Assembly: GCA_015680685.1 (NCBI GenBank)
Contig: MNCI01002198.1
Coordinates: forward strand, 382,616 to 446,615
Length of the DNA stretch: 64,000 nt
Source: Gnetum montanum
Taxonomy: Eukaryota > Streptophyta > Gnetopsida > Gnetales > Gnetaceae
Direction: 5' to 3'
Position 1 is the first letter of the stretch, and each line of letters begins with the position of its first letter. Made by a program: the position numbers and the translations under genes. Below are positions 59,856 to 64,000 of this stretch, piece after piece. The notes below the pieces were generated by a model. The model did not search any database, was not told where the DNA came from, and worked only from the letters and a program-made list of their open reading frames with translations.

Positions 59856-60297
59856 ATGTCTTTGCCTCATGAAAGAAATCTTTGACTAGGAAAAGATGTC
59901 TTGCTATTTTTGAAGATGTATTTATGAATTTTCTTTGAGTTCATCCCAAATTTTCCATGATGTCTGCTACTTCCTAGAGATATCTCTCTTCACTTTCTCT
60001 TGCATAATGAATGCTCCATTGCTTGTTTGCAACCTTGATCTTTTGTATGCTTTAATGATGTCAACTTTTCTTGTACAATATCAAGTCCTTATCCACATTC
60101 TTTGGATGTTCGTTTGAAGACATATGTGTGACCTCCTCCTTTAAGCTCTAGGATAGTTCGTTCCTTGTCCTCTTTAGCTCATCTTGGTTCCCCATTTATG
60201 TAGTCCTACAAACACAATAACCATAAAACCATACAAATAAATTTTGTCTCCATTTTACTCAACATTTTGAGCACACCAAAACACACCAAAAAGTCCA

Positions 60298-62129
60298 TAA
60301 TCTCCCCCTTTTTGGTGATTTTCAAAACTTAAGAAAATAGATTAGTGATCATACCAATATAACCATACCACTCTCCTCCTTTTTGAAGAAAAAAAAAGAT
60401 AAGGTGGACAAACGTTGATAGAAAAGAACAATAATATCCACATAATATGGAGAGCCAAGAATCACTCATAATCCTAAAAGATATAGGGAGTATCTATTTA
60501 TTAGGTCCATGAAAAGGTGCCCCAAATTTTGCAAGAGTAGAAAAAACCTTCCAAGTGAAATTCAATCTTGAAGTTGAAGCAAAAGCTTAAGCAAGCTGTC
60601 TCTAAAATAATAAGTCATTAGTAGTGCAAGGTGCTTGGGATTAAGAGAATCTTCATTTTTATATAACATTGGCAAATGGACATATCTTCATGATGAGGGC
60701 AAATATAGCCATACAACTTCACAATGGAAAACCATTGATGTCAGATGAATACATTCCCATAGAGTAATCATGTTATTTCCCAAAATAGTAAGGAATGTAT
60801 TACATCCTTTCCTTAAAACCATTGACAATGCATACTCTGGTGTTTGTTCAAGACAATGCAACATCCAAAACCATTGAATAAAACATGTTGATAAATATAC
60901 ATTCATACACTTATCCTCTAATGTAAATAAGATCATGTAAAAATAGTCTATTAATACAAAATATCAAAGATAGAGCATATAGAAATAGGTGTTTCATTAA
61001 GTATCACAAATAGGAAAGCAATAATATTACAAGTGTTGCCACGCATATATCAAGAATTGATCCAAGATTTTCAACCAATATTTAAGCTTGAAGTGAAGTA
61101 TGAATGTTGAGGAGCAAGTAATCTATCTTCAAAATAAGTAATTAGTATGGATTATCATCTTGGTAAATGAGCATATAGCAATATACAACTTGAAACCAGC
61201 CATGCCGAATTTCCAAAATTTGCATCTTAAAGCAAATTATTTAATGGATAACTTAATCAAAAGCACAGATATCCAAAAATTATCATGGCCTTGCTCCTAA
61301 TATTAACTACTTCTTGTATAGAAATAGATACTTCCTGCTTAAGCTTATGATTAAAAATTGGATGTTGGTTGTTAGTTCAAAATCCATGAGGACTAATAGA
61401 GATTGATGCTAAAGATACCTGATCTAATAGATAGCATTATGTAATTCTAGATTCAACCAAAAGAATTTATCAAAAGAATATGAAAGTCATGCATGTTTTA
61501 TAGGTCAATACAACAACCACAATCATCTACAAATAATAGATGTTGATAAGGGACTAAGTATTCATATATTGGTAAGTGCCTTTTAAAGTTAACCATTTAA
61601 GACTTTGTGATCCCAACAAATACCTCTTGAAGTTCTTTTCTTGCTCATTGTGCATTTTGGTTGAAGTCTCCATGGACTCCCCCTACATTGATGACCCCCA
61701 AGATGATTGAGATGTAGGCTCTCACTACATATGTGCTACTTATCTTGGGCTTTTAAGTTCAATGTGCAAAAATCACAAACACACTATAACTGTAGATCAA
61801 TAGTAAGCTTAATTTGTGAAGATCTAGATCTTCAACTAGCAATATTGATAGAGGTTTGTCTCATCTTATACATGGCAAAAATCATTCCAAAGACTATGAC
61901 CATAGAAATAGATCATCACAAGAATTTTAGATTGAGAAAGACAAGAAATCAAACCAAGGAAAATCATTACAAGTGCTATTATAAGTCTTCACAAAACCAA
62001 TTAATATAAGGAATGATCTAGACATTTATTCCACCATATATGATCTGGACATAGATAATTTAAGACTTCTCATATACAAACCTTATTAACTAGCAAGCAA
62101 AGAGATAGAGACTTACCTTAACTTACCTT
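60298..62129 (-). other. Internal non-coding part of the copia element
   Basis: Besides the purine tract next to the LTR, further tracts appear on the minus strand near 60380-60390 (AAAAAGGAGGAGAG) and 61676-61690 (TGTAGGGGGAGTCC). Repeated purine tracts before the 3' LTR are a known Sirevirus habit. No reverse transcriptase motif is seen, so pol seems to be deleted. Confidence 0.4.
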
Positions 62130-62870
62130 GCTTGTTGATAAATTGAAAAGATTGATGGAGTTTAAGATGAGGTTCCCTATCATGAAGTATCTCCTCATCC
62201 TTAGGTTCTCTTTCATTAGATTGTATATGTGATGTCTCTATTTGTTCATTTTCCTTGTGATAGAACTTTAAAATTAATTTTTTCATTATTTATAAAACTC
62301 CATATCTCTTCATTATTACTTATTGGTACTTGCAGAATTTCCTTACCAAAGCCCTTTTGACAAGACCAAGCATTAATCTTATTTTGATCATCATAGTTAA
62401 GAGTTTGTATAAAACCACAATTTTTACATATAAAAGTAGTATTATCCTTAAGGTTAGAATTATCAAACCTTACTATGCTTGAGCTTGAGATTGCATTTTC
62501 ATGTCTTGCATCCTCTAAATTCTTTGCCTAATTTTCAGGAATCTCTTCATCTTGAATCTTGCTATAATCCTTGTTACAAGAGGTTAGTGGTTGAATCTTA
62601 GCTTTTATGTCTAAGATCTCTTATTTAATTTTAGCATGAATAGCATTTAACTTAGAAAGTACTAGTTTCTTTGCCTTCCTAATCAAATGATGTATGATAA
62701 AAATTTCTTCTTTAAATTTACTATACCTCTTGTCACACTTGTCATCTTGTTCACCTTTATGTGAGGAAGATTCATTAGTAAGCACCATGCAGATGAGATG
62801 AGAATCTTTAGGAGAATTGCATGCTTCTTCTTCACTTTGCTCACCATCATCCTAACTTGTATAAAAGTTG
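62130..62870 (-). pseudogene. gag remnant, Sirevirus-like copia
   Basis: The minus strand reads 'HLICMVLTNESSSHKGEQDD', then 'IRKAKKLVLSKLNAIHAKIK' and 'EILDIKAKIQPL', similar to the C-terminal coiled part of copia Sirevirus Gag (acidic patch, '...LCLMA...', then long helices). Two stops interrupt it. It ends close to the LTR inserted at 62889. Confidence 0.4.
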
Positions 62871-62888
62871 GTCTTTTTGGTTCCTCAT

Positions 62889-63717
62889 TGATGAATCATT
62901 GTTTTTGTTTGCCGTGACATTGCATACACAACATCGGGGCTTGGCTTCGACATTGGGTTTCCGATGTTAGGGCATATATCTTGGCCTATAAATATAGCAC
63001 TTGGGTTCTAGTTTTTGGCATAGTTTAGTTTTCAATTTTCAAGCAAGGTAGTGAAGCTCTTGTCATTTCTTTTCCTCAAAGTTAGAATATTTTTTGAGTG
63101 CTTGCAAAAGTAGTCTAAGTGTGTACAGTTCTTTATTCAAGCACTGATGTACCTAAGTGCGGTAGTGTGATAGGAATAAAACGAACTCTTTTGATAATCC
63201 TTGCAACACTGAGCATATATTAATATTTTCTTTAATGCATTTTTGCTTTCTTTCTTTTTACTTTAATGCATTTGAGTTAAGTGATTTATTTTTAGTTGTT
63301 AATGAACACAAGCATGACCACTTAGAGCATTCATATAGTACTTGGTAACCTAGCAATGCTTAAAGTTTGGTAGCTTAATAGTGCTATATGTGTTCAAGAT
63401 GTGTCCAAGAAAGTGGGATATTTGTGTTAGGCTAGTTCACATCTTGTTTTACATCATTCATTAGTTAATCAATTTATCTCTTTCTATCATCAGTAGTACC
63501 ATTGCATAGAAATAGGAACCACATCACATGCCTCACTTTGGACTAAACCATACATGACAACACTACCACTAGTCCAAGTGGAAAGATAACGAATTGTGAT
63601 TAAGGCATAATGATCTAGATGCTATAACTAGTCCCATCCATAGAATTTGACTGGATTGCACATGAGCTCTTGTGATTAATATGGTTGAGTGTAGGGGTGG
63701 TACCTCATCACTCATCA
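62889..63717 (+). repeat. LTR family A copy with primer site (5' LTR or solo)
   Basis: 829 bp, TGATGAATC...CTCATCA, TATA box at 62987-62994, similar along its length to 2279-3130. It is followed by TGGCACCGTTG (63719-63729), the start of a tRNA-Asp-type primer site, so it was the 5' LTR of a plus-strand element. Confidence 0.75.
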
Positions 63718-63730
63718 TTGGCACCGTTGT

Positions 63731-64000
63731 TGATGAGTGGCTAGGTACCCCTACACTCAACCATACGAATATGAGCGTTTCATACTGATCCGATCAAACT
63801 ATGCAGACAGGCTAGTAGTGGTATCTAGATAGTTACTCGTTGATCATAGTTTTCTATCTTTCCACTTGGACTATTATTTGCTTTGTCATGTATGGTTTAG
63901 TATAGAGTGAGGTGTATGATGTGTTCCTAAACTAATGCTACTCCTAGAGACAATGGAAAATAATCTTTAATTAAGCTAGGAGAAAAGGAGAGAGAGAGAG
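63731..64000 (-). repeat. Related LTR in inverted orientation, cut by the window edge
   Basis: From TGATGAGTGG the sequence is similar to the reverse complement of the 3' part of the family A/B LTRs (for example of about 4723 down to 4450). It starts only 13 bases after the previous LTR, so a minus-strand element seems to have inserted into the primer site. The window ends in a GA repeat. Confidence 0.7.

Larger units (their letters stand above)
39728..60297 (-). mobile_element. Copia-type (Sirevirus-like) 3' LTR, split by the giant gypsy insertion
   Basis: The outer LTR runs TGGATCATAG (39728) to 40511 and resumes at 59856, ending AAAAAGTCCA at 60297, about 1.2 kb without the insert, with TGGA...TCCA ends. 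On the minus strand a classic purine tract, ACCAAAAAGGGGGAGATT (60301-60318), directly precedes it, so this is the 3' LTR of a minus-strand element. The 15-G run at 39754-39768 matches the C-rich end seen in many plant copia LTRs. The gag remnant of the same element lies at 62130-62870; no RT is visible between. Confidence 0.6.

Overview
The window looks like nuclear DNA of a seed plant, most likely a gymnosperm with a large genome. The evidence is one plant-type gene stretched over about 11 kb by long introns, set in AT-rich DNA filled with nested Ty3/gypsy, Ty1/copia and LINE elements. There is no bacterial-style gene organisation, and I recognised no tRNA or rRNA gene. The species assignment is inference.

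Layout. 1-3130: the 3' end of a gypsy element, with an integrase tail, a long non-coding 3' region and a 3' LTR. 3827-12321: a second LTR element with a related LTR, a gag gene, a tRNA-Asp-type primer site and a long coiled-coil reading frame, but no visible pol. Its middle is assembled across an N gap and single-N joins that create inverted copies. 12372-14560: short dispersed repeats, including tRNA-headed SINE-like copies. 14776-25814: a four-exon gene for a plant group II truncated (2-on-2) haemoglobin, GLB3-like, whose parts assemble into a 165-residue reading frame. Its second intron (7.4 kb) carries a retroposon with a 17-bp target duplication and an antisense LTR-element fragment.

26100-29395: a decayed LINE on the plus strand. 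29400-35900: a decayed L1-type LINE on the minus strand, so the two lie tail to tail. 36000-39727: AT-rich DNA with dispersed repeats. 39728-60297: a copia-type (Sirevirus-like) LTR on the minus strand, split by a 19.3-kb minus-strand gypsy element (40512-59855) with 2.1-kb LTRs. That giant element has gag, protease, RT, RNase H, a second RNase H-like domain and integrase, which points to the Tat lineage. 60298-62888: the rest of the copia element, including a gag remnant. 62889-64000: an LTR of the first family with its primer site, followed at once by a related LTR in inverted orientation.

The most unusual item is inside the giant gypsy element. Between protease and RT, on the opposite strand, lies what looks like a complete split gene with TATA box, start codon and several GT-AG exons. 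It is decayed in this copy. Arrays of one short tandem motif flank it, and the LTRs of the same element carry clusters of GCTACGCTA-type palindromes. The only gene I expect to be functional is the haemoglobin gene; nearly everything else is transposon-derived and broken.
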